Below, in pieces: positions 32,896 through 44,700 of a stretch of DNA of 64,000 nt. Position 1 is the first letter of the stretch. The number at the start of each line of letters is the position of its first letter. This DNA comes from Eudorina sp. 2006-703-Eu-15 (taxonomy: Eukaryota > Chlorophyta > Chlorophyceae > Chlamydomonadales > Volvocaceae): assembly GCA_003117195.1 (NCBI GenBank), contig BDSI01000019.1, forward strand, positions 744,001-808,000, read 5' to 3'. The notes below the pieces were generated by a model that was given only the letters and a program-made list of their open reading frames with translations, searched no databases and was not told the DNA's origin. The position numbers were made by a program, and so were the translations under genes.

Positions 32896-34475
32896 CAAAA
32901 AGGCCTGGAAATCTGCAGGCGCAGGGGAAAATCCTGCATCGTACACCTGTCTACCGCCAAAACACACTCGAATGCCGTGTCCCCAACTCCTGATTACCCT
33001 CCCATATGCATCCGCGACGCAAGGAAAGCGCGCTTCAGGCCTCCATGGACTTAGAATCCCTGTCGTCGCTGTGGTAACAGTGGCCCTGCTGTCGAAACAC
33101 GCAGAAATATTTCCGCCCTGCCTCGGAGGTTTTTATTTCCTGGCACCTAGGAAGCCCCCCAAAATCTGCCCTGCCAAAGGTTTTTTGGCCACTGGCGACA
33201 GGCCGGAAACCTGCGGAATTCTATTTCCCCGTTTTGGAAGATAGCAACACTGAGCGGCAATCGGGTCCAAGCTTGCCGTCGACGGGGCGGCGGGACCTAC
33301 TGCTCCGCGGGCTTGGTCGGCGGTTACGTCGGTTGGGGTGTGTGTGGCTGTTGGGCCCGGATGCTTGGGTTGCCTTTTGTCGAAGGCGTTGGACTGGAGG
33401 CGACGATGTGGAGAATCTGGGCCGTGGGACCCGACCGTGCATTGAAACCTTCTTGAAAGTGGTAGAGTTGGTCTTGCTGCTATTTACGGCTGAATGAGGT
33501 TCATGATCAAGAAGAACGCCAGCTTGCCATTCAGCCACCTAACCACGGAGGATCTCCCACGTCCGGTACACTGCAAATTGCACCCATCATCACAAACGCT
33601 TCCCAGTCCACAAGTGCCAACCAACAAAGAGCGGCGGCCTCTCTCTTGTGTGACAACGGCTCGACCGTTGTTTACGGTGCCGTACAAGTCGTTTGACACG
33701 TCATGTACGACATTGCGGCGTCACGACAGCGCCCTCCTACACGCGGAGCTGATCAGCAGCGCCCGCCAGCGGCCGAGCTGTCCGGAACTGTGCGCGGTCC
33801 CCCCGGTTTCCCCCTTAGGGGGCCGAATGGAGGTCATCGAACACATGCCTACCTCTGCACATGTCTGGATGTGCATCGGCCCGAACGAGAGAGCGGAACT
33901 GAAAGGCCTCAGACGGCGCCTCACGCTGAGGGATCGACGCTGGGCGGCGGCCAGGAGGATCCGCCCACAACCCAATAGTCCACCCGTACTCCGTCCACAA
34001 CCCAATACTGGTTGACCGCACCGGCGCGTGGCCCCCAGCCGCTGTACGGAGCGCTCTTCCACATCTCTGGAGCGCCGTGTCCCCGGGCCACACATATGGA
34101 GTGACTTGAAGGGGCGACAGAGGAGGGAGTGTGTGTGCGTGTGTGTATGTGACAACGGGCAAAGCATCCCGCGCTTGCAGCGGGGCTGACCAACCAACCA
34201 ATCGATCCATTGCACGGGTAAAAACAGCATCCACTGCGACGAGAACAGTCTCCACAACGATGAGAGCAGCCATCCATTGCCTCGAGAACAGATTTCTCCT
34301 GCGCCTCGGCAGAAAGAACGACACCAACTCAGCCCCAAGCCCCTGTAATAATCCAAGACCCAGGCCGATCGAGGCCAGGCAAGCGGACCCCCCAACATTA
34401 CACTACGTCTTCCTTGGCAGCACCCCAACCCGTCGTGAGGCCGACCCACACGGCCGACCCACATGGCCGACGAGC
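32896..34475. other. intergenic, 3' flank of the beta-propeller gene
   Basis: No recognisable gene. The right part is the 3' untranslated region of the minus-strand beta-propeller gene. A minus-strand open frame at 34464-33721 is long but Cys/Arg/Gly-rich, lacks any family signal and overlaps that untranslated region. Confidence 0.45.
34398..34402 (-). terminator. TGTAA poly(A) signal of the beta-propeller gene
   Basis: Minus-strand TGTAA lies 74 bp after the stop codon at 34476. TGTAA is the usual polyadenylation signal of volvocine algae. Confidence 0.65.
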
Positions 34476-37400
34476 TTAATTGCTGCTGCTGGTGGTCGGC
34501 CCCAGGGGCGGCGCATCCTTGAGGTCAAAGTACGCCACGTAGTCCTCCTTGACGTTGCCGAAGTAGAGCTTGCCTGTCGTCGTACAGTACGGCACGGCGC
34601 ACACGCAACCGGCGGGAGGGAGATGCGTTAGCTGCGTTTTCACTCGCGGCCCAGTGCCCAAGTCGGATATGTTGTACCGCAAGGAAACACAAGCACGTCC
34701 ACAACCGACACGATTCCTCCCCCGTTCCCCCCGGGCACGTTCACATCCGAAACGATCCCCAAGCAGATTATGGACGATGGTCCCGGGGGTGGACCTCCTC
34801 CATCCCGGGGGGTCCCAAGAGGACCGACCGCCGCGACCCATGGGTCGCCGTTTCACTCAGCAACGCCCTTGCGTCGTACATCTCTTCCGTGATACGGCAT
34901 AAGGCATGCCGTCACATCCGCTATCTGTTCCTCGCCCCGAGAACGGATGGTGCGTATTGTGGGTGTGCTTTGGTGCAGACAAGGCGTTGGAGGCCAGCCG
35001 AGGAAAAGCACTTGACCGGACGGCAACTGACCCCACCAGCACAAACGGCCTTTACGGGCCTTATGTATTTCTCGTGCGCGACATCAGCGGCGACGTGCGT
35101 GACTCGTGCACCTCCTGACTTTCAAGCGACTGTGTTCTGACAGGTGACAGACTGCCTGCCCTGGTGCTGCGGCCGCAGGGCAGAAGGCGCCCAGGCTCGG
35201 GCGCCCTCGGGGGGCTGTTGGACCCACCATCGCGCTCCGTGACGGCCGACAGGTAGGCGAGCTTGCTGCCATCGGGATCCATCAAGATCTGCAGCGGCTT
35301 GCCGTCAGGGCTGATCTTGAGTACGGCACCCCACCTGTATTGTACGGCACCGGACCGTCGCGCGCGTGTGGGGGTCCCCTGTTAAAACCAATGATTGATG
35401 CGTAGCGATAGCTGGGCTGGCCGATCTCATTATCACGGTGTTAAGATTGCATCCAACGTTTCCGGCCAACCACCCCCGGCGGTAATCACAACAAATCACC
35501 TCAAGCCCAACACCAAGACACGATCCGGGGCACCGTTGGTACGGCATGTGGACATGTCGTACTTACTTGGGGACCGGCGGCCGCAGCGAGGGTGGCAGGT
35601 AGGCGAGGAGGACCTTCAGGAGCGTGGTAGTAGGGGAGGGGGTTAAGTTGAAAAAAGAAATAAACCCGAAGAACGAACCCCAGGGGAGGGTGAGGGGACG
35701 GTATCGGACATTTGGTGGACGTGGGTTAGCGCACACGGCATTGCGCTGCTGCTGCTGCTGCCAGCGCAGCGGGGCTGCGGGGGGTGCAGGGAGGGATCAG
35801 CAGCGCTACGACGACGACGACGTCATCGAGGAACGCTCCCTGGAGTCCTTTCGCGGCAATGCAGACACGGACGGACGGGCGGACGGACGGGAGCACTTCA
35901 TCTGACGGGAGCTTTTCCAGACCCGACGGCCGATGGTCTTAGTTTGCCACTTCGCCTAGTTGGCCGAGGGAGGCCGTCTCACAGAGGCCAACACGGCTTG
36001 ATACGGTGCCCCGTGGCGGGGTAGATTCCTGGCCTGGCCCTCCTCCACCCCAAGTACCCTACGTCCTGACCCCGTACCCTACCCCGTACCCTACCCCGTA
36101 CCCTACCCCGTACCCTACCCCGTACCCTACCCCGTACCCTGCCCCGTACACCTGCCCCGTACACCTGCCCGGATACACAACGGCCTTGTTACTGCGAGGA
36201 GTCCAACCCCTCTCACCCTCAGCGGCTTGACCTGCAGCAGCTTGGGCAGCACGGTGACCGGCGCCACCAGCGCCACCCAGATGTTGCCGTCGGAGGCGGT
36301 GGCGATGCCGTCCGGGAAGCCGGGCAGGCGGTCGATGAGGACCTCGGTGGTGCCCGCCTTGGGGCCCTTGAGCCAGTGCCTGAGGACAAGGGGGGGGGGG
36401 CAAGGACCGATAAGACCGGTTGAGGCGGCAGCGATCGGTAGGGGCGGGGCGGGGCGGGGAAGTCGCATACCCCTGGGTCGCATACCCTCGTGGCCACATC
36501 CCCAGCCAGCCCTACTGCGAGATAGCTGGCAGACGGGAAAGGGCTGCGCTGGCGATAAATGACCTCAGGCTCCCCCCGGGGCCATCGCTTTTACCTGGGC
36601 TGCAGATTCTTTTCCTGGGCTGCAGATTCATTTCCTGGGCTGCAGATTCATTTCCTGGGCTGCAGATGAGGGCGGGGCCACACACATACGGTGTATGCAC
36701 ACATGACCCGCGGGTCGCTCCTCACTGGCCCTACCTGTGCACACGCGTCCGGGTGCTCTCGGCGACCGCCACGAACGACTCGTCCGCCGCCAGCGCCACA
36801 CCATTGGCGAACCAGAACCCGGAGGCGAGCTGCTCTGTACGGCGGCTGACGGGGTCGTACTTGAGGAGCCGCCCGGTCATGTAGCCCTGTGCGAGGTGGA
36901 CAACAGCGGCGACGGCGGCGGCGGCGGCGGCGGCGAGAAGGGCGGCGGCCCGGCGGCAGGACGCCCCCTCGGGTGCGGTGGTCCACAGAAGGGTTCGAAA
37001 TACTCCTGCACAGCTACACGCACCTCACTTGCTGCCTGCAGACGCGCTCTGACCCTTCAGTGTTGTCGAAACCCGTCCATATCTAGCGGCTCAAGTCCGC
37101 CGTACATACATGCACACACCTCGTCTTGCGGCTCAGTTCTCGTTAACATACATCACACATACAAACAAACACACACAAACACACAGACCGCCGCGCACGT
37201 GTCTCACAGACGCCGTACAAGCCGCACGGGGCGGAGGGACCCCGGTGTGGAGGGATCCCACGGACGGCGCCTACCCCGTACACGCCCAGGAAGTACGACC
37301 GAAGGGTGTCGTAGAAGGCGGGCTTGGTGTGGGACAGCCCCACTGGGATGTCCTGCGCGACAAGGGGGCAAGGGCGACGGCATCGAAGTTCAGGTCGGCT

Positions 37401-40400
37401 GCCGTACATGTCGCGATGCGCGCGCGCGGGCAGGGGCTCCAAAATGTGCACCTGGGGCGCCGGGGGAGTCCCGGGCGGGTCCCTCGCCCCCCCCCTCGTG
37501 AGAGGACCCCCGGTGACACGTTCCTCCGTTGCAAAGCGCGGCTTCCGTAAACGATATGGATAACAGAAGGACTCGTCCCCTCCCTGTAGTAGTAGGGTGT
37601 TGGTCCCACCCTGTAGTTGAAGGTGCAGTGACATGACGGGGCCCGGGTGCAGTGACATGAAGGGGCCCGGGGGAAGGCGAAGAGGCGCCTCGCGGAGCGC
37701 AACAAATCCCATCATGAGGTGGAGCTGCCGAGTGCGGGCCATGGGACCGACCCGCGGGTCGTGGCGCCCGGCGAAAAGAAAACAGCCGGTCAAGTCACCC
37801 CCCGGGTGGCTGAACGAGTTCCTACCTACGGATGCTCCTCCCGGCCCTGCCCCACCTCCACCCGCCCGAAAACTTTTCTCATCCATATTTATCCTTTTGA
37901 CCTGCTGGCCGGCTGGCCGCTTTGACAATGAAGGGCAGTCGCTCCTCCTTGCGCCCCTGTACCCATTCCTTATACCACCTTTCTCCCCTCCGTCCCCTCC
38001 CCTCCGGCCCTCCAACCCCGCCGCCCTGCCTGCGACGCGCTGAAGTATATGGTGCCGTCCCTGGCGATGTCCATCGCGTTGACGTACGTGAGCGGCTCGC
38101 CCGGGGCCTGAGGGGAGTCGGGGCTGACCCGGTTGCTGAGCACCTCGAGCCGGTTGCTGGGCCGCTCCAGCTTCAACAGACCCTGCAGACCGACCGCGGG
38201 CCCCGGGGGCGGCGGGGGCGGCGGGCGGGGGTTGGGGACGGGAGCGGCGGCGAGGGATTGATGGACCGAGGCGGCGGCCGCGCGGGAGCCGTCACGCAGC
38301 GGCAGGATCACGTCGTTACAGCTTGCAGGCAGGGCTCCGGAATACAGGAAACGGGTAGACAGGGCCAGGGCCAGGGCCAGGGCCAGGGCCGGTGCCAGGG
38401 GCAGAGCAGGGGCCTGGCGAGGCAGGGTGAAGATCAATCATCCGAAACCCCTCCTGGACCCGCCCCCATCTGGACCGCGCGCCAAAGCCCCAGCACGGAC
38501 GAGTCGCACCGCTGACCAATCGACCCGTGGGTCACACACCGACGGGTCACGCACCTTGAGCGTATCCGCGATGATGATGTTCCCATCGTGGTCGTAGTGG
38601 AAGCCCAGTGGGCGACCCGGGCCGATGTAGGCCACCGGGGGGGTGTCCAGCGCCCACTCGTCGGTGAAGACGTGTCCCGGGACCTGATGCGAGGGAGGGC
38701 GGGGGGGGGAGGGGCGGGAGATGGGGACCGGGGTGGGTCCAGGGTTGTAGCGTGCGGGTTCTGGGTACGTGCGCACGCGCCCGCGGAGCCTGCTGGAGCT
38801 GTGGGTGTGGGCGAGGTGTAGGAAATTGGTAAGAAATAATCATACTGCGCTGCTGCCAGCGCTGTGCGTGTGTGTTTAGAAATGCAACCCGCCCGACCCA
38901 AACGCTGTGTGTGTGTGGGGGGGGGGTGTTGGGGGAGGGACTTCACACGGGTGGCGCAGTTGAAGCCGGCGCGCGGGTGGGCGGCGGATCAGCAGGAGGG
39001 GTAGCGGGGAAGGGGGATTCACAGACAAAACGCACACGCACGTGGGAGGGTGGGGTGGGGGAGAAGCTGCGGCCAGGTGCGGAGGAGGCCGTGTCCGTGT
39101 CCAGGGCGGGGAAAGCGCGCGGGGTGCACAACTGCACATGCAGCAAAGAGGCGAGGACGCGACTGGGTGTGCGCGGCGAGGAGGCAGGCGGACGGGGGCG
39201 GCACGTACCCCAGCCGCCGGCTCGGCCTCGTACACGTAGCCGTACTTGTCGATCAGCGTCATGTTGCCGCTTGGGGAGAAGGCCACGTGCTCTGGGGTGG
39301 GGTTACCCGGGAGTGTTTAGATTAGAGATCCGGAGTGTTTAGATTAGAGACCCGGGTGTGTGTTTGCGGGGACGGGGGGCTCGCCGGGGAGGGGCAGACT
39401 CCGGCAGGGGTGCTGGGCGTCATGGAAGGGACGACCCGCCGGCATCCGCCAACCTCTCATCAAAACCCTCAAGGAAAGCATACACAAAAACCAATCCCGG
39501 GACGCAGAGTCGAGTTAACGTGTCCCCAGGAACTGGACCCATGGGCTGACTCGCACCCCGCAGTCGCACCCCGTTCCTTCTTACGGTATATCGAATTCCC
39601 GGGCATGGGCTACCGGTGTCCCAACTGCCAGTCAGTCGTGGTGCTACCAGCGAGGGGATCCCGCACCCGGCGAGTGCTCCCCCAGGCACTTCCCAGCAAG
39701 CTGCGCCCGGAGGCGACATGACCCCGGCCATGACCCAAAGGCGCGGGTTCGACACCGCGCGCAGGAACCACAGATGCGCAGCAACCCAGGCCCACCCGAA
39801 GCGGAGATTATGCCGTCGAAGAGGCGGTGACCCTTCCGAAGGATCTCGTTGGGCGCGTACACCCCCTGACGCGGGGGGGGGGGGTAAAAAAGAAACGGGG
39901 GGGTTGAGGGGTGGGGGCACAGCCAGACACAACGGAGGGTCATGGGGAAGGGTTGTGGTGGCGCAGAAGCGCTAAATGACGCAGACGGGCGGCCCATTGC
40001 CTTCCAGCAATCCTCACCACCACCACCACCACCAGCCGTCCCCGCGACACAGTGACACCCGAGAGGCGCAACGCAGCGCCCATTTAAGCGGTCGAGGTGT
40101 ACGGGAAAGCGGCGTCGCGGTGCTTGAGCGGTGGTTCAGCAGTACGGCAAGCAGCAGCATGAGATAGCGGTCTTTGGATCCGTCACCCGCGGGGCAGGCT
40201 GATCCGAGCAACAGAGGCACCGCCAGGCTCTTGCAGTTCCTTGGCTTCCTGGCCGTTGGGTCTGGAGCTCACTGCCTGGTTCAACCGCTGCCCCGCGGGT
40301 GCCGGCTGATGCCGGCAGCCCCACGGGTCCGTCCGGCGGAGGTTGGGAACGGACCGAGCCGCACCTCCAGGGGCATGGGGTTGATCGGCAGGAGCTTGGG

Positions 40401-40698
40401 GTCGTAGCTCTTGAAGACAAACTGCTTTGCGGGATACGGAAGCGGGAGTTCAACATAGTCTGCGGCGGCGAGGACAATGGCAGGGGAGGTGAGGTTGGGG
40501 GCGGGGGCGGACAGGCGGGGGTCAGGGGGGGTTCAGGCGGTCATCGAAGGTCAGGCCCAGGGGCGCGGCACCACGCGTGCATGGCTGAGAGCGCAGGTGC
40601 GCGCCAGATGTTTTACGATCTGTTGGAATATGACCGGATGGATGGCGTTTGATATGGGGGTTCGCCGACGGCGGGTCCGGGGTGTTCAGGCCCGTACC
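34476..40698 (-). CDS. strictosidine-synthase-like / APMAP beta-propeller protein
   Basis: Eleven exons join in phase on the minus strand: 40459-40365, 39865-39796, 39291-39209, 38683-38555, 38182-38030, 37352-37275, 36886-36735, 36379-36232, 35613-35567, 35334-35228, 34573-34476, giving 385 residues and a stop. A further 5' exon ending at 40698 (GLPASVAPVPALLAVT, phase 1) would supply an N-terminal anchor, but no start ATG was found. The line-up follows human APMAP: EILRKGHRLFDG, VAFSPSGNMTLIDKYGYVYEAE, GRPLGFHYDHDGNIIIADTLK, MDIARDGTIYFS, MTGRLLKYDPVSRRTEQL, WFANGVALAADESFVAVAEST, DRLPGFPDGIATASDGNIW and GKLYFGNVKEDYVAYFDL. It is a six-bladed propeller, probably an ER or secretory membrane hydrolase-like protein; the substrate is unknown. 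The intron after 38030 appears to use a GC donor. Confidence 0.85.
35640..35690 (+). repeat. dispersed AG-rich element, copy 2
   Basis: Core 35648-35680 matches 10252-10284 with one mismatch. Read on the gene's strand it gives a T-rich tract and TTAAC just upstream of the 3' splice site at 35614, so it appears to supply the branch/polypyrimidine region of that intron. Confidence 0.75.
36066..36160 (+). repeat. 12-bp tandem repeat CCCTACCCCGTA
   Basis: About seven copies of a 12-bp unit with diverged copies at the right end, in the intron 35614-36231 of the beta-propeller gene. Confidence 0.9.
36588..36668 (+). repeat. 20-bp tandem repeat
   Basis: Four copies of TTTCCTGGGCTGCAGATTCA lie in the intron 36380-36734 of the beta-propeller gene. 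Confidence 0.9.
38362..38398 (+). repeat. GGGCCA hexamer repeat
   Basis: Six tandem copies of a GGGCCA hexamer occur in the intron 38183-38554 of the beta-propeller gene. Confidence 0.85.
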
Positions 40699-40699
40699 C

Positions 40700-41184
40700 G
40701 TCACCGCCAGCAGTGCTGGAACCGGAGCGACGGAAGCAGGAAGGCCCACAAATTTACGCGTGTTTGAGCAAAAAAAGGAACGGCGGTTCACGCGTCCGCG
40801 AGATCATCACGCGTCGTCAGTTCTTCCAAACTTTCCCAAACGGTTGCGCAGAGCGCGCGCGCACTGGCGACCCAGCGATTGTTCGCAACCGCTCGCATTT
40901 AATTACTAGATCACCCTCCTGCACTCACTTGTCCACGCGATTAGTGCCGCAATCACACCCACGAAAGGTGCAAGCCCAACCATATTTGATGCGCATACGA
41001 AAATCGGCCTTTGCAATAACACTGATTTTTTTGAGGTAAATAACCCGATGTGTTAAAGATGCGCTTCCAAGAGTCAACCACCAATCACGGAACGGTTGAC
41101 ATCGGTCACACTTTGAGGCTGTTGAGGGCCACATCGGACCCTGGAGGACAGAAAGCTTTCGTCCTAAGGTTACCTTATCGAATT
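40700..41184. other. intergenic
   Basis: The 5' flank of the beta-propeller gene meets the 3' flank of the U2AF-like gene here. No conserved coding region is seen. Confidence 0.4.
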
Positions 41185-41189
41185 TTACA
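41185..41189 (-). terminator. TGTAA poly(A) signal of the U2AF-like gene
   Basis: Minus-strand TGTAA lies 532 bp after the stop at 41721, a plausible distance for the long 3' untranslated regions of these algae. It is embedded in an AT-rich imperfect repeat (two CTTATCGAATT copies). Confidence 0.5.
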
Positions 41190-41720
41190 TTATATACTTA
41201 TCGAATTGCAATAAGAGCGCGCTCGCTGTATTTTGGCGGTCTGACGCCTCAAGTCATAATCTGAGAAGAAGTCATACGGCTCATGCAGACCGCCATGGGA
41301 GTCAACGTACGTAGCCGATCTCGTTACAACGCTGGCACTGCCTGCTAAGTGCGATAATCGCTCCTGCCCATGCTTTTGCCTCACTCGTGGGATTTCGTGC
41401 CCTGAAACTTAAACCGTATGTCGGGAGGTATTGGAATAATGACAGGCAACGTGCGTCGCCGCATCCATCGCGAATCCACGCGGCTTGGCTATCCTTGCTG
41501 CGTCTCTCTTCCCGTAACCGAGGACCGGGACCGCACGATAACGGTGCCCACAACACGGCCACAACCACCTGCGGTATTGAGGTCAACCTCTCGAGGCCCA
41601 CGCCAGCTCTGCGCCCCATGAACGGACCCTGCAATCTTGCGATCCGACGCCGAAGACATTAGCCAGCCCAATGGCGCCCTTCATGGCACTCTTTGAGCAT
41701 GGCAGGTCCACGGCCGCACC

Positions 41721-44700
41721 CTACTTCGGCAGCCCCAGCCCCGCCAGCGTGAATCCCGGCGGCAACGTGAACCCCGGCGGCAGCACCAAGCCACCGGTCT
41801 GTTGGATGGGGACGTGCCCCGTCGCCGTGGGCGCAACGGCCGCCGCCCCGGCAGTCCCCAGCGCCCCGAGAGCGCCCAAGCCCGCCAGAGCTGGCAGCGT
41901 CGCTGTGGCTGCCGGCGCCGCAACGCCTGCGGTCGGTAGCGTTGGCACGCCCGCCGGCATCAGCAGCCCCGGCTTGGCCACCCACTCGTTCGCCTGCGCA
42001 CGAAGGAACTCGCCCTCCGTCACAAACGACGCCTTCACCGCGTTGTCGTCAAACTTGCGGCCATCCATCATCGTGCGGCAGCGAGCTGCCTCAGCGGCCG
42101 TCGAGTACTTGACATACACGCGGCTGGCCTCGTTGTTACCCACGTGCGCCGGCGGCATGGGCACAGCCAGAGCAATCACGGGGCCGCACTTGACCACCTC
42201 CTGCTGCACGTCCTCCAGGATCTAAGGAACCGGACAACCCATGGGGTTTAAACCGCAGAGCCCAGGCCAGAAGAGGTGAATCCATGGTAGCAGAAGATGC
42301 GGCCATGCGGGACGGGGAGAACAGGAAGCGGAAGGGTAGAGTTCAGCATGGCAACCATTCGAAGTGCTCGAGGGCTGGATTATGCACATGCATAACAAGA
42401 ACAGACAAAGGCAAATACGAGAGCGTTCGAACAGAGGCGCAAACCTCGCGATTGCCGGGCGCCAACGGAAACGAGGCCGTCCCCGCTGCCCCAACAGCAG
42501 CTCTGGCCGTGTCTCGCCAGACACAACACAGAACCCGACAGCACGCCGGCCCCACCAACGCAGCCCGTGGGTTCAGCTGCGACAACACGTGACGCGACCA
42601 CCGTCATCTGCTGCGCGGCTGCAGCTGAGTTGATGCTCCCCGAACCTGCCCAACCGCTGTTGGGGTAGGGAGGGGTCCTAGACTCAAGAGTAGGTGTGGC
42701 ACCCACAGGCCTGCAGCCACAGCAACATCTCCGCGGCAGCAATAGCAACGGGGACAAGGCGGCAGCAAACGGGCAGCGACACAACACACCAAACCCGACA
42801 GCAAACAGCGGGCGGTGCAACACGCTGTCGCGGGGAGGGGGCGGAGACGCACGAAGCGACACGACACATCGGACGGCGGGACGGGCAGCGGAGGGGGGGC
42901 GCACAACGGCCACACGAACGAAGGGCATAAGCGCGCCTCCATTCCATTCCACGCGATGCGCTTGTGCACTCGTGCCCGCTTCTGGCCCCGATAGCCGAAC
43001 AGCGGCTGCTGGTGTGGCTGTCCGCTCCTCTCCGTATCGATGCACGGCAATGGCGGCCTCAGTTGCAATCGCTACTGCGCAGGCAGCGGCGACATCGGCC
43101 CCAAGGACCACCGCGGCATCACGTTGCGGCGCCTGGACATGACATGGCGGCAGGTCCCCAATGCACCACACAGACGGCGGGGACAGCAGCGGCGGCAGCA
43201 GCGGCGGCGGCAGCGATGGGCCGACGGACGTGGAAGTCGTGGCACTCACACTTGCCCAGGAAGAGGAAGGCACGTCTCGTGGCAATACGCCCCGGCCCGA
43301 CGGCAATCCACACAGACCGCATCAACCCAGAAAGAAGGTTCCCCTCCTGGTCCATGATAGTAAAACGAACGGCCACAATGAGTCATCTGACGGTGCGCGT
43401 TCCGGAAATCGGAACTCTGCCCATTCAGATGCACACCCATGGCGCCTCAGCAGTACGCCAAGAACACATCCTGATACCAATTCGACCAAACGGTCCACCA
43501 ACCGCTGCAGTAGCAGCGTGGACTTATGAATGACCGAAATGGCCGAGCGCATTGTCCGTGAGCTTCTGCACCTCATCCGCCGCCCTCCCCTCCCGAAGGC
43601 CCCCCCAGAGGCCACCCCACCTCTTTGCGCTCGTTCTCGTCTCGGATCGTCCCGCACGACACCATGTTCTCCAGGAGCACGACGTTGGTCGGAGTGGTCA
43701 CCGTCAGGGTGGCAGCCGCGGCCGCAAGCGTGTTCGCGGGAGGCTGCACTGCGCCCGCGAGGGCCGCCAGCCCCAACTTCGCAGCGTCTGCGAGCTGCGA
43801 CGGTGCCTGCATGTTCGCCACGGACATGAAAAGAAAATCAATTCCCTTGGATAAGATTCACGTTATGAAGCCTATTATGCCATCGGTAGTGCTTTCAAGT
43901 CCTGGCATCGGAACTGTGACAACCGATGCCGGCCTGCTGCGGACGTTCTGCCTCCCGGGCAGCCACTGCCTGCCAAATCGTCACCCTGTACTGACCTGCG
44001 CCAGTGCGTTTTGCTGCTGCATCTGCATCGCCTGCACGGAAGGATACATTCGATGCGGCAATCGATAGTCAAGTTCTAATGAAAACGTAGATGCCGTTAA
44101 GACGGTGTTCACGCCAATGCGGATGGTATCCGTTATGCTCCGGGAGAATTCCTAAAAACGACCGACTCGGCAGCACGCAGTGGCAAGTCCTGTGCGTGAC
44201 GTCCTTTCCCTCGCCACTGGATACACAACCGTCGTCACACCCGCTGTGCGCAGGCGAGTGATGGCGGCGTCCTCCCTGTTCGCACTTCAAAGCCGAATAT
44301 CGAAATCCCATGATGCTGACGCAGCCGCGGCCGCACAGTTCTAACAACTGCACTCACGCTGACATCCGCTCAGTAAACTTCAGTCAGGCTTTCGTTCATT
44401 CACCCTCGGTTCGTTTCCACCGATCGCGACAGACCTCACACCTTGGACCATCGCTCAAGGGCTCGGCACTACTCACCACGTAGCCCTTCGGTCGCCCAAT
44501 GTTCATCTGTCTGCCACACAGCTCCAACTTGTCGAGTTGGATGGCTGCGTCAGTCAGCTCCCGCGTGCGGAACTCCACGAAAGCGAAACGTCCTGCCGTA
44601 AGAAGGAAAGACATTGCAATTACGTGCATGGTTGCACGTGCCGTGCCCCCTTCCGATGCATCGCTGACATGACGAACTGCATCTGCAAGAACTCATTCTG

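Noticed and set aside
33721..34464. 247-codon minus-strand frame
   Set aside because: It has Cys/Arg/Gly-rich shadow-like composition, overlaps the 3' untranslated region of the beta-propeller gene and shows no recognisable motif.
40060..40160. Minus-strand MLLLAVLLNHRSS frame as the start of the beta-propeller gene
   Set aside because: It lies between two exons that join in phase and match APMAP order, so it is intronic.
41671..42225. Plus-strand 184-codon Ala/Ser/Pro frame
   Set aside because: It is the antisense shadow of the UHM exon of the U2AF-like gene.
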